A DNA stretch of 64,000 nt from Maribacter sp. HTCC2170 (GTDB taxonomy: Bacteria > Bacteroidota > Bacteroidia > Flavobacteriales > Flavobacteriaceae): NCBI RefSeq assembly GCF_000153165.2, contig NC_014472.1, forward strand, positions 1,733,501-1,797,500. The letters run 5' to 3'. The notes beneath the pieces were generated by a model that saw nothing but the letters and a program-made list of their open reading frames with translations, was not told where the DNA came from and did no database searches. Below, piece after piece: positions 8,187 to 18,190 of this stretch (the first letter of the stretch is position 1; each line of letters starts with the position of its first letter). The translations under genes and the position numbers were made by a program.

Positions 8187-10937
8187 TCAAACCTCCTTTT
8201 CGACAAAAGGGATGTTGGGGTCACATATTTCAATAATTAATCTTTTTAATTCTGTACTGAAAGTCTTAAGGGTTTCAGTTGTAATGGTTTTATCCTTGCT
8301 GCGGCTGTTTCTTTTTTCTTTTGTTGCGAAACTCAAAGTACCAGCATTTAAGTTCTTAAAGGAAACAATACCTGCCTCAAGCTGATTTAAGGGAGCCTTA
8401 TCGTTAAACATAAGGGCATAGCACAATAATTGGAATGCCTTACTAAATTTGAAGTCTTCGGTGATCAAAGACCAATCAAATATTTCAACTTGATTTAACA
8501 TCACCTTTCCAGATTTGTAATCTAAGATACGCAGGACACCGTCTTTTTCATCAATACGGTCCAACTTACCTTTTAGTTTGACCGGAAACCCCAATTCGGG
8601 CATGTTCATTGTTATTTCCATTTTTTCTTCTAACCCAAGAATTTTTATCTGGGAATCTTGGCATTGCTTTATCTCCAAATCAATAAAATTCTCAACATAT
8701 TTTATAATCACATTGTAGGCGATTAAGTTTTTACCTTGGATGGTATTCAAATTTGAATACGTTTTTGCAAAATGTTTCTTCACCAACGCCGTTATATTGG
8801 CTTTCATGCCTTTTAGAACCTCCTTGTTTAGATAACGACCAATAAAAGGTTTATACAGGTCTTCTAAAGTATCATGTATGATAGTTCCAAATGTATTTGC
8901 TGCAACGGTTTCTTCCACCTCCATTAAATCATTAATACCCAAAAGATTCTGCTTGTAGAAATCCATGGGGTTTCTAATGTAATTACTTAGTGAGGAAGGA
9001 GAGAATCCTTTAGTTGCTAGCTCTTTGATAAGATTTACTAGTGAAGCATCCTTGGTTATTTGGTTTTCTTTGTTTATTTCAACTTTTATTTCGGGTACCG
9101 CTATGAACTCTGTGATATTATCTTTGATATTCGTATCAGTTAAAAGTTGCGTTATTAATCGACTTCTTTCACCTCCTTCTAACACATCTGGTTCAGTATT
9201 ATAAACTAGATACACATTTTTTGCACGTTGCAGTAAACGGTAAAAATGATACGTATAGACCGCATCTTTTTCTTTGAATGTAGGCAGCCCAAATGCTCTT
9301 TTTAAATCTAAAGGAACAAAGGAATTATTGGATTTCCCAGAGGGAATAATTCCTTCATTGACCGATGTGATGATTACTGTTTCAAAATCAAGATTTCTAC
9401 TTTCCAGCATTCCCATCAATTGTAATCCTTCCAGAGGGTCACCTTTAAAATCCAAGTTTTCCATGGATAGCAATTCAACAAATAGGGCCTGTAAAGATTT
9501 TAAGTCACTTATAAAATCGTGTTCTTTAATCAATTGCTGCATTTGGTTGAAAACGCTATAAAATCTAAACAACTCTTCCAAAGCCAATTTGTTTTCTGAG
9601 GCCTGGAGCTTAGTTTTTAATATCGAGATTATTTGCAAACAGTGCTCAATAAATTGATTGGGCGAGGGAATTTGTTCAAAGAACAATTGAGTTAAGGTTT
9701 TGTTGGGATTCTTGGCTAAAGAATTAATTATGTTGTTATTTAAAAAAGTTAGATTGTTTAATTTAATACCAGAGATCAAAGATTCAGGCATATTTTCGTC
9801 CTGATCATCTAAAAGTAAATGGGTATTCGCATCGGATAAGAAGTTTAATACATTTTTATAATACCAACCATTGTTTTGTTTAGTTATATACAGGTTGAAA
9901 AATTGATTGAAAAAATTGTCAAAAGGTGATTTATTCAAGGGGTAGCCCATAGTGATATTCACCTTTTCAATTTCCGATGGGATAGCATTTAACAACGGGT
10001 TAAGTAATGCCTCATCACTTAAAACAATGGCGGTACGTTTTAACGTATCACTATTTTCATTATTCAGTGTTCTGAGAAGAGAACCCACAAATTTAACCTG
10101 TGAAACGTTTTTTGGCACGCCGGCTATCTGAATATTCTTTTCTTGTAAAAATGTAGTGCTGATTCCTTTAAGTGTGTTGTTTTGTAGATAGGGCCATTTT
10201 TTTTTGTGGTCTCTAATAAAATAGCCTGCATCATGTATTGGGTCATTAAGATAATAAGTATCCGCGTCCCAATAGATTTGGGCATTTTTAGTCTCAAGAA
10301 TTCGCTGTATAATATTACTTTCCGATGTATTGAGAGCATTAAAACCTATGAAAATATGCTGAGTGGATTTGTTGGCTTCTAAATAGGTTTCTACCTTTTC
10401 GTGAGCTTTTCTATATATAAGCCCTTGGTGTCCTATTTTTTTTTGAAGCAGTCTTTCATTGAACGCAATATAAAGTTGGTGGAGATTGTTCCAAAATTTA
10501 ATATAATCTTCGACCATCTTGGTCTTTTCAGATGCCAAATACCAATGATTGATTTCCTGGATGGCTGATAAGTTTGAAAAAAGCCCATCAACATCTATCA
10601 GGTATCTATCTATCTCGTTAATATCTTGTAATAGAGTTTGTCCCCACTTGGAGAAATCCAAAAAATGTTCTGGGTTGCCCTTGTTTTGTTCAAGGTAAGC
10701 ATAGTATAGCTCGAAAAGTTGTCGAGTGTTAGTGGCCGTTGAGAGTCCTGAAATATTACCTATGAACTCTTCAATGCTAAATATTTCAGGTGAGAATATT
10801 GTATTTGAAGTAATTTTGGCAAGACTGTTTCTTAGAAACGTACCAGCCCTTTTACTCGGAAGGATGAATATAGTGTCCTCAAAACATTTTTGTTCACTAT
10901 ATATATTATTTACAACTTCTTCTATAAAACTACGCAT
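8187..10937 (-). CDS. AddB-like PD-(D/E)XK nuclease/helicase-like repair protein
   Basis: 916 residues from the ATG at 10937 (MRSFIEE); the longer frame begins inside the terminator hairpin at 10951-10980. The N-terminus has a degenerate Walker-A-like FILPSKRAGTF, as in AddB subunits that cannot hydrolyse ATP. A middle region carries UvrD/AddB-like blocks (ESRNLDFETVIITSVNEGIIP, then YHFYRLLQRAKNVYLVYN). The C-terminal RecB-type nuclease has TIIHDTLEDLY, GKLDRID and LDYKSGK. The segment where AddB proteins carry the first iron-sulphur cysteine reads NYIRNPMDFYKQN, with no Cys, so the cluster is probably absent. It should act with the AddA-like protein at 13675-16788 in double-strand-break resection. 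Confidence 0.82.
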   Translation of the reverse strand: MRSFIEEVVNNIYSEQKCFEDTIFILPSKRAGTFLRNSLAKITSNTIFSPEIFSIEEFIGNISGLSTATNTRQLFELYYAYLEQNKGNPEHFLDFSKWGQTLLQDINEIDRYLIDVDGLFSNLSAIQEINHWYLASEKTKMVEDYIKFWNNLHQLYIAFNERLLQKKIGHQGLIYRKAHEKVETYLEANKSTQHIFIGFNALNTSESNIIQRILETKNAQIYWDADTYYLNDPIHDAGYFIRDHKKKWPYLQNNTLKGISTTFLQEKNIQIAGVPKNVSQVKFVGSLLRTLNNENSDTLKRTAIVLSDEALLNPLLNAIPSEIEKVNITMGYPLNKSPFDNFFNQFFNLYITKQNNGWYYKNVLNFLSDANTHLLLDDQDENMPESLISGIKLNNLTFLNNNIINSLAKNPNKTLTQLFFEQIPSPNQFIEHCLQIISILKTKLQASENKLALEELFRFYSVFNQMQQLIKEHDFISDLKSLQALFVELLSMENLDFKGDPLEGLQLMGMLESRNLDFETVIITSVNEGIIPSGKSNNSFVPLDLKRAFGLPTFKEKDAVYTYHFYRLLQRAKNVYLVYNTEPDVLEGGERSRLITQLLTDTNIKDNITEFIAVPEIKVEINKENQITKDASLVNLIKELATKGFSPSSLSNYIRNPMDFYKQNLLGINDLMEVEETVAANTFGTIIHDTLEDLYKPFIGRYLNKEVLKGMKANITALVKKHFAKTYSNLNTIQGKNLIAYNVIIKYVENFIDLEIKQCQDSQIKILGLEEKMEITMNMPELGFPVKLKGKLDRIDEKDGVLRILDYKSGKVMLNQVEIFDWSLITEDFKFSKAFQLLCYALMFNDKAPLNQLEAGIVSFKNLNAGTLSFATKEKRNSRSKDKTITTETLKTFSTELKRLIIEICDPNIPFVEKEV

Positions 10938-10940
10938 AAC

Positions 10941-10948
10941 CAAAAATA
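10941..10948 (-). promoter_or_regulatory. Candidate -7 box of the addB-like gene, 3 nt from ATG
   Basis: TATTTTTG on the minus strand is a perfect TAnnTTTG box and ends 3 bases before the ATG at 10937, so a transcript from it would start at or next to the start codon. No TTTG sits 17-20 bases upstream; that space is filled by the ompA terminator. Confidence 0.45.
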
Positions 10949-10950
10949 GA

Positions 10951-10980
10951 AAAAGCCCTGACAATTCTGTCAGGGCTTTT
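10951..10980 (-). terminator. Intrinsic terminator after the ompA-family gene
   Basis: A 13-bp perfect stem (10951-10963 with 10968-10980), a 4-base loop and a T-run on the minus strand, 35 bases past the stop codon of the OmpA gene and just before the addB-like start. Confidence 0.9.
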
Positions 10981-11014
10981 CAAATTTATTTTGATAGGTA
11001 TTTCGAAGAAGAAA

Positions 11015-12355
11015 TTACTTTACTAAGTTGATTTCAACTCTTCTGTTTTGTTTTCTACCTGATCTTGTATTGTTAGTAGCAATTGGCTTGTCTTCACCGT
11101 AACCGATTGCAGACAATCTACTAGAACCAATTCCTTTGTCGATTAAGAAATCACGAACAGAATTTGCTCTAGACTCAGACAATGTTTGGTTTAATTTAGC
11201 ACTACCAACGCTATCAGTGTGACCTTCAACAGTAAACTTAGCAGTTGGGTACTCACTCAATATTTGAATGATATCAACCATTACTGAAGTTGACTCAGCT
11301 TTAATAGAAGATTTACCAGTGTCAAACAAGATAGTTCTTGCATAGTCGTTCAATTGTTTTTGAACTTCTTCAGTTACTTCTGGGCAACCATTGTTTGCAA
11401 CAGTACCAGCAACATCAGGACATTGATCATCTTTATCTAAAACACTATCACCATCTTTATCAGTCCAAGGGCATCCTTTGTTTTCAGAAGGACCAGCTTC
11501 GTTAGGACAAGAATCATCTTTATCAGCAACACCGTCACCGTCAGCATCAGGACAACCTGCAAGAGCAGCAGTACCAGCTTCGTTAGGACAAGCATCATCT
11601 TTATCAGCAACACCGTCACCGTCAGCATCAGGACAACCGTTCATTTCTTTAGAACCAGCAGCATTAGGACAGCTATCTTTGCTATCTTCTATGCCATCGC
11701 CATCTGCATCAGGACAACCATTGAATGCCTCAAGACCAGCAACTTCTGGACAAGCATCATCTTTGTCATAAATACCATCACCATCGGTATCTGTACCACC
11801 AAATTTAATGGCAAGACCGGCTAAGTGTTGAAAATGCTTAACGCCATAATCTTCAAAAGCATGCTTATAGTTTGTTTGTAATGTAAGACCAATGTTTTCT
11901 GTAAACCAGAAATTAACACCTAATCCACCATTTACAGTACCAGCACCAATTTCATCAACCCATGTATAACCACCACCTATTTCTAAGAAAGGGTCAACAA
12001 CAGTGTTTTTAGCAAAATTGTACTTAATAGTACCGTCAAGTGCATAATAAGAAAGATCATCAACAGATGTATTTCCCCATTTGCTAATTTTATTTAAGGA
12101 ACCTCTTGCACCAACAGAGAAACCATCGCCTACTGATTTAGATACGCCAACGTAAGAGATAGAAGGAAGAATGTTCCAGTGGTCGCTTACATTAAAGAAG
12201 TCTTCACCAAACGAACTTACATCACCAGTTGGAAATACGTCAACGGCATTTACCCCAAAACTAACTTGCCAAGGGTTGTTCTCGTCTTGCGCTTGTATAC
12301 TGTTAAAGCCTACTACAAGTAAGGCAACAACCATTAATTTGCTAAGATGTTTCAT
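11015..12355 (-). CDS. OmpA-family outer-membrane protein with thrombospondin type 3 repeats
   Basis: 446 residues from the ATG at 12355 (the 12361 frame start is TTG). Order: signal peptide ending SIQAQ at about 23; an N-terminal ~170-residue beta-barrel of OmpA type; about five calcium-binding thrombospondin type 3 repeats ([15 protein letters not shown] pattern, about 190-320); then a C-terminal OmpA peptidoglycan-binding domain with [25 protein letters not shown] and [11 protein letters not shown]. It should tie the outer membrane to peptidoglycan. Two TSP3 units are near-identical at DNA level with an 81-base period (compare 11501 and 11582). It has its own promoter (12390-12420) and terminator, so it is a separate unit between the two AddAB-like genes. 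Confidence 0.93.
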   Translation of the reverse strand: MKHLSKLMVVALLVVGFNSIQAQDENNPWQVSFGVNAVDVFPTGDVSSFGEDFFNVSDHWNILPSISYVGVSKSVGDGFSVGARGSLNKISKWGNTSVDDLSYYALDGTIKYNFAKNTVVDPFLEIGGGYTWVDEIGAGTVNGGLGVNFWFTENIGLTLQTNYKHAFEDYGVKHFQHLAGLAIKFGGTDTDGDGIYDKDDACPEVAGLEAFNGCPDADGDGIEDSKDSCPNAAGSKEMNGCPDADGDGVADKDDACPNEAGTAALAGCPDADGDGVADKDDSCPNEAGPSENKGCPWTDKDGDSVLDKDDQCPDVAGTVANNGCPEVTEEVQKQLNDYARTILFDTGKSSIKAESTSVMVDIIQILSEYPTAKFTVEGHTDSVGSAKLNQTLSESRANSVRDFLIDKGIGSSRLSAIGYGEDKPIATNNTRSGRKQNRRVEINLVK

Positions 12356-12389
12356 GTTCAAAATTTTAAGTTTAAGTGTTTATTAGCTG

Positions 12390-12420
12390 CAAATGTAAGT
12401 TGTTAAATATTATTAACAAA
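12390..12420 (-). promoter_or_regulatory. Promoter of the ompA-family gene
   Basis: On the minus strand, TTTG (12420-12417), a 19-base spacer and TACATTTG (12397-12390) match the Bacteroidota promoter consensus fully. The start codon is 35 bases further on. Confidence 0.75.
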
Positions 12421-12468
12421 ATCATACTCCCATTTTTTTTAACGCATTTCATGGGCGTAAAGATGCAT

Positions 12469-13662
12469 TTAAACGATTTTTAATAGTTTACCCACTTCAA
12501 CAAAAGCTGCGATGGCTTTATTCAAATGTTCAATTTCATGGGCGGCTGAAAGTTGCACACGTATTCTGGCTTTATTCTTTGGAACTACAGGATAGAAAAA
12601 CCCGATAACATAGATGCCGCGTTCTAATAATAAGTTGGCCATCTGTTGCGATAATTTTGCATCATACAACATAACAGGAACTATTGCTGAGTCACCGTCG
12701 ATGATATCGAATCCCGCATCTTTCATTCCTTTCTTAAAGTATTCGGTATTCGATTGAAGTTTATCTCTTAGTGAGGTGTCATTGGACAACATATCAAAAA
12801 CCTTTATTGAAGCTCCTACAATGGCCGGTGCCAATGAATTTGAGAACAAGTATGGTCTAGACCTTTGTCTAAGTATTTCTATTATTTCTTTTTTCCCGGT
12901 TGTATAACCTCCCATTGCCCCACCAAGTGCTTTGCCTAATGTGCCGGTAACAATATCCACGCGGCCCATTACCCCTTTTTCTTCAAGCGTGCCCTTGCCT
13001 CGGGAACCAATGAAACCTGTGGCATGGCATTCATCTACCATTACCATGGCATCATACTTATCGGCCAAATCGCAAATTTTATCCAACGGCGCCAATAAGC
13101 CATCCATAGAAAAAACACCGTCAGTAACAATTATCTTAAAACGTGCCTGATCTTTTTGGGCTTGAATCAGCTGTTTCTCCAAATCCTCCATATTGCTGTT
13201 GGCATAGCGATAACGCATCGCCTTGCATAGACGAACCCCATCGATAATAGAAGCGTGGTTCAATGAATCCGAGATAATGGCGTCTTCTGCAGTTAACAAT
13301 GGTTCAAAAACACCTCCATTTGCATCAAAAGCGGCAGCATATAGAATGGTATCTTCAGTCCCATAAAATTCAGCGATTTTTCTCTCAAGTTTTTTATGAA
13401 TGTCTTGTGTGCCACAGATAAAACGCACCGAGGACATTCCAAAGCCGTGGGTATCCATGGTGTCTTTTGCGGCTTCAATCACTTCTGGATGGGATGAAAG
13501 TCCTAGATAGTTGTTGGCACAAAAATTTATTACTTCTTCACCTGTAGATATTTTAATAACCGCATCTTGGGGAGACGTGATTATTCTTTCTTGCTTAAAA
13601 AGGCCATCATTTTTAATAGACTCCAGTTCTTTTGTCAGGTGATCTTTTATTTTTCCGTACAT
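12469..13662 (-). CDS. kbl: Glycine C-acetyltransferase (2-amino-3-ketobutyrate CoA ligase)
   Basis: 397 residues, the normal length for this fold-type I PLP enzyme. It interconverts 2-amino-3-oxobutyrate plus CoA with glycine plus acetyl-CoA, in threonine degradation. Visible marks: [15 protein letters not shown] near the N-terminus, [18 protein letters not shown], the PLP phosphate/Asp region [11 protein letters not shown], and the Schiff-base lysine in [14 protein letters not shown]. The family also includes 8-amino-7-oxononanoate synthase and serine palmitoyltransferase; the [13 protein letters not shown] and [15 protein letters not shown] segments favour Kbl. It starts 12 bases after the addA-like stop, so both are probably on one transcript. 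No threonine dehydrogenase gene is adjacent. Confidence 0.9.
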   Translation of the reverse strand: MYGKIKDHLTKELESIKNDGLFKQERIITSPQDAVIKISTGEEVINFCANNYLGLSSHPEVIEAAKDTMDTHGFGMSSVRFICGTQDIHKKLERKIAEFYGTEDTILYAAAFDANGGVFEPLLTAEDAIISDSLNHASIIDGVRLCKAMRYRYANSNMEDLEKQLIQAQKDQARFKIIVTDGVFSMDGLLAPLDKICDLADKYDAMVMVDECHATGFIGSRGKGTLEEKGVMGRVDIVTGTLGKALGGAMGGYTTGKKEIIEILRQRSRPYLFSNSLAPAIVGASIKVFDMLSNDTSLRDKLQSNTEYFKKGMKDAGFDIIDGDSAIVPVMLYDAKLSQQMANLLLERGIYVIGFFYPVVPKNKARIRVQLSAAHEIEHLNKAIAAFVEVGKLLKIV

Positions 13663-13674
13663 AATATATAGTAA

Positions 13675-16600
13675 TTAAATGTATTCAATTGTTATCTGGT
13701 CATTGATATAGGCTATGATTTTGTCCTTGATCTTGTAGCCCATATCTTCAAGGGCGGTTGCATAGGAATTTAATTGCCTAGAATAAGAAGCATTTTCTTT
13801 ACCAGTTTTATAATCTATAATAGTAGCCTTTCCTTCATTTATTATTACTCTGTCAGGCCTTAATATTTCACCGTTTTTGGTAATTATCTCTTTTTCGTTT
13901 TTGACAACAACTCCTTTGGAATAGTACTTTTTAAGGTTGACATGATTAACGACATTCAATACTTTTTCTCTTAAAGGAGCAGTCTCTTCGTCATTTATTG
14001 CTCCTTTTTGCTCTAAATCTTTAAAAACAAGGTCAATATCGACACTGGTCTCAATCAAACCCATAATATAATGTATAAGGTTACCTCTTAAAAGTGCCTT
14101 CTCCTGTTTTGTATCCCATAGCAAACCAGCTTTTGTCATTATACTGAAATTAGGATTGTCCTTATTACTGTATTCAAAGGGAAATGATTTTTCCAAAGAC
14201 AAATCCTCTTGAATATTGGGGTTAATTTTTAAAGACCCAAAAGTATAGATTAAATCAGTACTGTTCCAAAGGTTTTTGGTTTTCAAATAATGAATAAACA
14301 CATCTGAATAATGGGTTTTTCGATTAGATTTTATTGAAGCTTCGTCTTTGATGGTAATTATGAACATGGCTTTTTCTGCCCGTGTCATTGCCACATACAA
14401 AATATTAAAAGCGTCCAACTCTAGTCTATGTTGCTCTTCTTCAAATACCTTCAAGGCATTACTCCCATATTCAAGAACTTCTTTTTTCTTGCTTATTAAA
14501 ACTTCATTGAATCCGTTGAATTTTGACTGATCCACTGACAACCATAATTTAGGATCTATTTCTTTGTAAATGTTTGAGTTTGCAAACGGAAATATTACAA
14601 TGGGAAACTCTAACCCTTTTGATTTATGAATGCTCATTATTTTAATCGCATTCAGGTTGTTTGGCGCGGCAATACTGTATTTGTCTTTTTTCTTTTCCCA
14701 GTTGACTAAAAATGTGTTTAGGCCAGCCCCTTCTTTTTGCTCAACTTCCAAAGCAATGTCCAAAAGAAAAGTTACAGACGCGTCAGAATCAGGAATAAGG
14801 TCAAAACATTTAATTGCGAGTTCCAAACCATCATAGACCGACATTTTCTTTAGGTTCGACAATTCGAAATTATAAGTCTCTTTCAAGAAGTCATCCAAAT
14901 TGTGTAAATGTGCACTAATAATGGCATGTTTGTTTTCTTTCCCTCCAGCTAAAAAGTATAGGATATTGTAGCAGGCATTCAGATCATCTTTATGACCGGT
15001 ATAATGCAAAAGATTAATAAGAAACTGAACTTTGTTGTTATTTGAAATCAACAATGAATCAGGGGAAACAATCGGGATTCCCTTTTTCGTTAAAAATTCG
15101 GCCAGTAGTATACCATGCTTATTGTCCCGAACCAAAATGGCAATTTCGTTTAATGCATAAGATTTCTGCAGAATAGATTGAATGGTGGAAAAGACTTCTT
15201 CACAATACAATTCATCTAAATTCTGCTCCTGATCTTCCTCAAGAAATGTCATTTGAACCAAACCACCTTTTTTGTTGTTTGATTCTTGTTGGTTGCCCTT
15301 TTCGAATAAGTCTTGATATAGCCCGTTGTTCAAAAACGGACTGGTCCTGTTGAAAAAGTCATTGTTAAATTTTATTACATTTTCATGACTTCTATAATTT
15401 GAGGGCAGGTCGTAGGTTTTGGGTTCAACTACAAAAGGATTAGTGTGTTCATTGACCAAACTTAAAAATTGTTCTGCTCTACCACCCCGCCAACGATATA
15501 TAGCTTGTTTTGCATCGCCGACCAAAAACAAAGAGCCGCTATTGCCTTGTGTATCTTCCCCTTCCAAAGCATTGCTTATCAAAGGTACAAGATTGTTCCA
15601 TTGAAGTTCAGAGGTGTCTTGAAATTCATCAATGAAATAATGCCGATATTTTTCTCCCAAACGTTCATAAATAAAAGGCGCAGGTTGGTTTTTTATTTCA
15701 TTTGAAATTATCGTGTTGAATTCTGAAATTGATAATAGCCTGCGCTCTTCTTGAATGTTTTTCACTTCTTTTTGAATTGCGTTCAATACGGTTAAAGGCA
15801 AAAGGTTTTTGTAAATGTTTTGCAAGAAAAGTGTTTGATGAAATATATCTTTGATCCTATTGAAAATTGAAATGAACTGTGGATGTAGATTATCTAAAAT
15901 GGTCTTAATATCCTCGGGGCAGGTTTTTGTGTAAAGGGGGGTAGTTTCAAAGTTTTGTTTCCAACCAGCATTAAAGTCAAAGTCAATTTCACCATTTGCT
16001 ATCTTCATCATGAATTTAGGGAAATAACCAGATTTGAAATTTTCGATTACCAAACCATTATTCTCAATTGTCATAATAACTTCAGAGGCTTTTTGAATCA
16101 ACTCTTGCTTGAAGTCCTGAATGTTTTCAGAAAGAATTTTCTTTAGCTCTTCAAAATCAGAAACCTCTTTGTCCTTGATAAGACTTAAATGTTTGGCATT
16201 GGTTTCATTGAAAAGAAGTTTGCCAATTTTGTTCAGATCAAAAGAAACATCCCATGTTTTGTCTTCATTTATTTTTTCCAGGGCAAAATCCATAAGAACC
16301 TTGGTCATTTTTTTGTCCTGACCTACTTTCTCCAAAAGTTTGTCGACCGCTTCACTTAGTAATAAGTCAGTATCCAGTACTACCTCAAAGTTTTGTGCAA
16401 TCTTTAGGTCTTTGGCGAAGGTCCTGATGATTCTATGCGTAAACTTATCTATAGTCGAAATATCAAAGAAACCGTAGTTATGTAAAATGTCTTTAAGTGT
16501 TCTTTTGGCTTTTTTCCGAAGTGCATCAACTTCTAAATCGAGTTCGGACATAAGGTCACTAAACAATACAGATGCATTGCCAACTTCATCAGTATTTGAA

Positions 16601-16788
16601 AATTCAAAAAGACTACTAAGAATCCTTTCTTTCATTTCATTAACCGCTTTATTGGTAAAAGTAATGGCTAAGATTTGACCATATGAATTAGGGGATGAGA
16701 GGACTATTTTGAGGTATTCCTTAGTCAGAGTATGGGTCTTACCAGAACCGGCAGAAGCATTGAATATTTTGAATGGATTACCTGACAC
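13675..16788 (-). CDS. AddA/RecB-like UvrD-family helicase-nuclease
   Basis: 1037 residues; the start is GTG at 16788. All SF1A helicase motifs are visible: Walker A ASAGSGKTHT (about 11-20), Ia ILAITFTNKAVNEMKERI, II YFIDEFQDTSELQW, III LVGDAKQAIYRWRGG, IV LPSNYRSHENV, V MSIHKSKGLEFPIV and VI YVAMTRAEKAMF. The C-terminus carries a RecB-type nuclease: GNLIHYIMG, RPDRVI and TIIDYKTGK. Paired with the AddB-like gene at 8187-10937 it should process double-strand ends for RecA loading. The pair is split by kbl and the OmpA gene, an arrangement I recall in other Flavobacteriaceae. Flavobacterial Chi sequences cannot be inferred here. Confidence 0.88.
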   Translation of the reverse strand: MSGNPFKIFNASAGSGKTHTLTKEYLKIVLSSPNSYGQILAITFTNKAVNEMKERILSSLFEFSNTDEVGNASVLFSDLMSELDLEVDALRKKAKRTLKDILHNYGFFDISTIDKFTHRIIRTFAKDLKIAQNFEVVLDTDLLLSEAVDKLLEKVGQDKKMTKVLMDFALEKINEDKTWDVSFDLNKIGKLLFNETNAKHLSLIKDKEVSDFEELKKILSENIQDFKQELIQKASEVIMTIENNGLVIENFKSGYFPKFMMKIANGEIDFDFNAGWKQNFETTPLYTKTCPEDIKTILDNLHPQFISIFNRIKDIFHQTLFLQNIYKNLLPLTVLNAIQKEVKNIQEERRLLSISEFNTIISNEIKNQPAPFIYERLGEKYRHYFIDEFQDTSELQWNNLVPLISNALEGEDTQGNSGSLFLVGDAKQAIYRWRGGRAEQFLSLVNEHTNPFVVEPKTYDLPSNYRSHENVIKFNNDFFNRTSPFLNNGLYQDLFEKGNQQESNNKKGGLVQMTFLEEDQEQNLDELYCEEVFSTIQSILQKSYALNEIAILVRDNKHGILLAEFLTKKGIPIVSPDSLLISNNNKVQFLINLLHYTGHKDDLNACYNILYFLAGGKENKHAIISAHLHNLDDFLKETYNFELSNLKKMSVYDGLELAIKCFDLIPDSDASVTFLLDIALEVEQKEGAGLNTFLVNWEKKKDKYSIAAPNNLNAIKIMSIHKSKGLEFPIVIFPFANSNIYKEIDPKLWLSVDQSKFNGFNEVLISKKKEVLEYGSNALKVFEEEQHRLELDAFNILYVAMTRAEKAMFIITIKDEASIKSNRKTHYSDVFIHYLKTKNLWNSTDLIYTFGSLKINPNIQEDLSLEKSFPFEYSNKDNPNFSIMTKAGLLWDTKQEKALLRGNLIHYIMGLIETSVDIDLVFKDLEQKGAINDEETAPLREKVLNVVNHVNLKKYYSKGVVVKNEKEIITKNGEILRPDRVIINEGKATIIDYKTGKENASYSRQLNSYATALEDMGYKIKDKIIAYINDQITIEYI

Positions 16789-16864
16789 GTATTTTTAAAT
16801 GCAAATTACATATTCTAAAATTGTTCTTAACAAATTATTATCTCAATATATCTATCAAAAAATG

Positions 16865-16872
16865 TAAATTTG
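16865..16872 (+). promoter_or_regulatory. Candidate -7 box upstream of superoxide dismutase
   Basis: TAAATTTG matches the TAnnTTTG box exactly and lies 34 bases before the sod start codon. No good TTTG is at the -33 position. Confidence 0.5.
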
Positions 16873-16906
16873 AGAAACATTATATTCTAACATAAAAATT
16901 ACGACT

Positions 16907-17515
16907 ATGGCTTTTGAACTACCAAAATTACCTTATGCATATGATGCATTGGAACCACATATTGATGCCAGAACTATGGAAATTCACCATACTAAACATC
17001 ATAACGGATATACTAATAACCTTAATGGTGCAATAGCAGGAACAGACCTTGAAACCAAATCCATAGAGGATATCCTCGCAAATTTGGATATGGATAATGG
17101 TGCTGTTCGCAACAATGGAGGTGGTTTTTATAATCATGCGTTGTTCTGGGAAATAATGTCTCCGGATGGAGGCGGCGAACCTTCAGGTGAACTGGCTGAT
17201 GCCATAAATGAGGCTTTTGGGTCATTTGAATCTTTCAAAGAAAAATTTAGTAAGGCTGCAGGCACTAGATTTGGTTCTGGATGGGCCTGGCTATGTGTAC
17301 ATAAAGGGGGAAAGGTAGAAGTTTGTTCTACTCCGAACCAAGATAATTCACTTATGCCAAATGTTGGTTGCGGTGGCCATCCTATTTTAGGTTTGGATGT
17401 TTGGGAACATGCATATTATTTAAACTATCAGAATAGAAGACCTGATTATGTGAACGCATTTTTCAATGTTATAAATTGGAGCAAAGTATCTGAATTATAC
17501 GCTGCAAATAAGTAA
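16907..17515 (+). CDS. sodA: Superoxide dismutase, Mn/Fe family, Mn-type signature
   Basis: 202 residues, typical length. It dismutates superoxide to peroxide and oxygen in the cytoplasm; there is no signal peptide. Metal ligands are His27, His77, Asp164 and His168 ([25 protein letters not shown]). The second-shell pattern is of Mn type: Gly in the NNGGGFYNH segment and Gln145 in NQDN, whereas Fe enzymes place the Gln near the second His. The family includes cambialistic enzymes, so metal use is an inference. A 17-bp terminator follows at once, and the gene sits alone between the addA-like gene (divergent) and the small-RNA-like array. Confidence 0.93.
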   Translation: MAFELPKLPYAYDALEPHIDARTMEIHHTKHHNGYTNNLNGAIAGTDLETKSIEDILANLDMDNGAVRNNGGGFYNHALFWEIMSPDGGGEPSGELADAINEAFGSFESFKEKFSKAAGTRFGSGWAWLCVHKGGKVEVCSTPNQDNSLMPNVGCGGHPILGLDVWEHAYYLNYQNRRPDYVNAFFNVINWSKVSELYAANK

Positions 17516-17536
17516 GTAGGTAAAAGCAGTTATTTT

Positions 17537-17580
17537 AAAAGACCCGATAGAGAAATCTCTCTATCGGGTCTTTTCTTTTT
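17537..17580. terminator. Strong intrinsic terminator after sodA
   Basis: A 17-bp perfect stem (17537-17553 with 17558-17574) with a 4-base loop, an A-run before and a T-run after, 21 bases past the sodA stop. The symmetrical A/T flanks let it also stop leftward transcription coming out of the array. Confidence 0.92.
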
Positions 17581-17586
17581 AAATAG

Positions 17587-17657
17587 AAAAGGGCGGAGAA
17601 GCCTCCACCCTTTTCGTCCCAAATCTTACCATAAACTTAACCTACTTATGCTATGGC
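17587..17657 (-). ncRNA. Small-RNA-like unit 1 of 5 (divergent copy)
   Basis: On the minus strand a core starting CCATAGC (17656) runs about 45 bases into a terminator hairpin (17591-17610) and T-run. The hairpin pairs fully only as minus-strand RNA, where one position is a U-G wobble; the plus strand would have a C-A mismatch. The -7 box is TAATTTAG (17669-17662), one mismatch from consensus, with no clear -33. In this copy the core ATG of the others, read on the plus strand, is ATA, so a conserved plus-strand peptide is not supported. Ends are estimates from promoter and T-run. Confidence 0.65.
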
Positions 17658-17783
17658 ATGACTAAATTACTGGTATTGCGGGAAATAAAAAAGAATTTTT
17701 AACAAATTTTAGGTTTATAAAGCAGTCCACATATGTATTATGATCAATAAAAGTGAGTTTCCCCCTATTAATTATAGAGTAAT

Positions 17784-17854
17784 AAAAAAGGTAGAGCATT
17801 GCTCCACCTTTTTCCCCAAATCTTACCATGAACTTAACCTACTTATGCTATGGT
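17784..17854 (-). ncRNA. Small-RNA-like unit 2 of 5
   Basis: Promoter on the minus strand: TTTG ending at 17884, a 17-base spacer, TATGTTTG (17866-17859). The predicted RNA starts near 17854, carries the shared core (CCATAGC at 17853-17847 onward) and ends in a hairpin at 17790-17808 with a T-run. The hairpin has a G-U wobble on this strand where the other strand has an A-C mismatch. About 70 nt. No homology to a named RNA family is known to me. Confidence 0.7.
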
Positions 17855-17858
17855 CCTC

Positions 17859-17887
17859 CAAACATAGGGCATTAATCAAAACACAAA
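17859..17887 (-). promoter_or_regulatory. Promoter of small-RNA unit 2 (same at units 3 and 4)
   Basis: TTTG, 17-base spacer, TATGTTTG on the minus strand, a full match to the Bacteroidota consensus. Identical promoters lie at 18062-18090 and 18265-18293. Confidence 0.7.
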
Positions 17888-17987
17888 AAAGGTTTTAGAC
17901 AAGCTTCCTGATCTATGGTTGAAATACGTTTTCTACTGTTTAGTATTACAGGGATTATAAGAAGAGATTTGAGATGTAGATAAAAAT

Positions 17988-18057
17988 AAAAAGGTGGAGC
18001 ATTGCCCCACCTTTTTCCCCAAATCTTACCATGAACTTAACCTACTTATGCTATGGT
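17988..18057 (-). ncRNA. Small-RNA-like unit 3 of 5
   Basis: Same plan as unit 2: TATGTTTG at 18069-18062, core from about 18056, terminator hairpin 17993-18011 (G-U wobble only on the minus strand), T-run to 17988. The core sequence is identical to that of unit 2 as far as I can see. The hairpin differs at two bases, and stem pairing survives as wobble pairs. Confidence 0.7.
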
Positions 18058-18190
18058 CCTCCAAACATAGAACATTAATCAAAACACAAAAAAGGTTTTA
18101 GACAAACTTCCTGATCTATGGTTGAAATGCGTTTTCTACTGTTTAGTATTACAGGGATTGTAAGAAGAGATTTGAGATGTAGATAAAAAT

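Noticed and set aside
11437-11771. Long ORFs on both strands across the TSP3 repeats
   Set aside because: They arise from the repetitive Asp/Gly/Cys codons of the OmpA-family gene and carry no independent domain.
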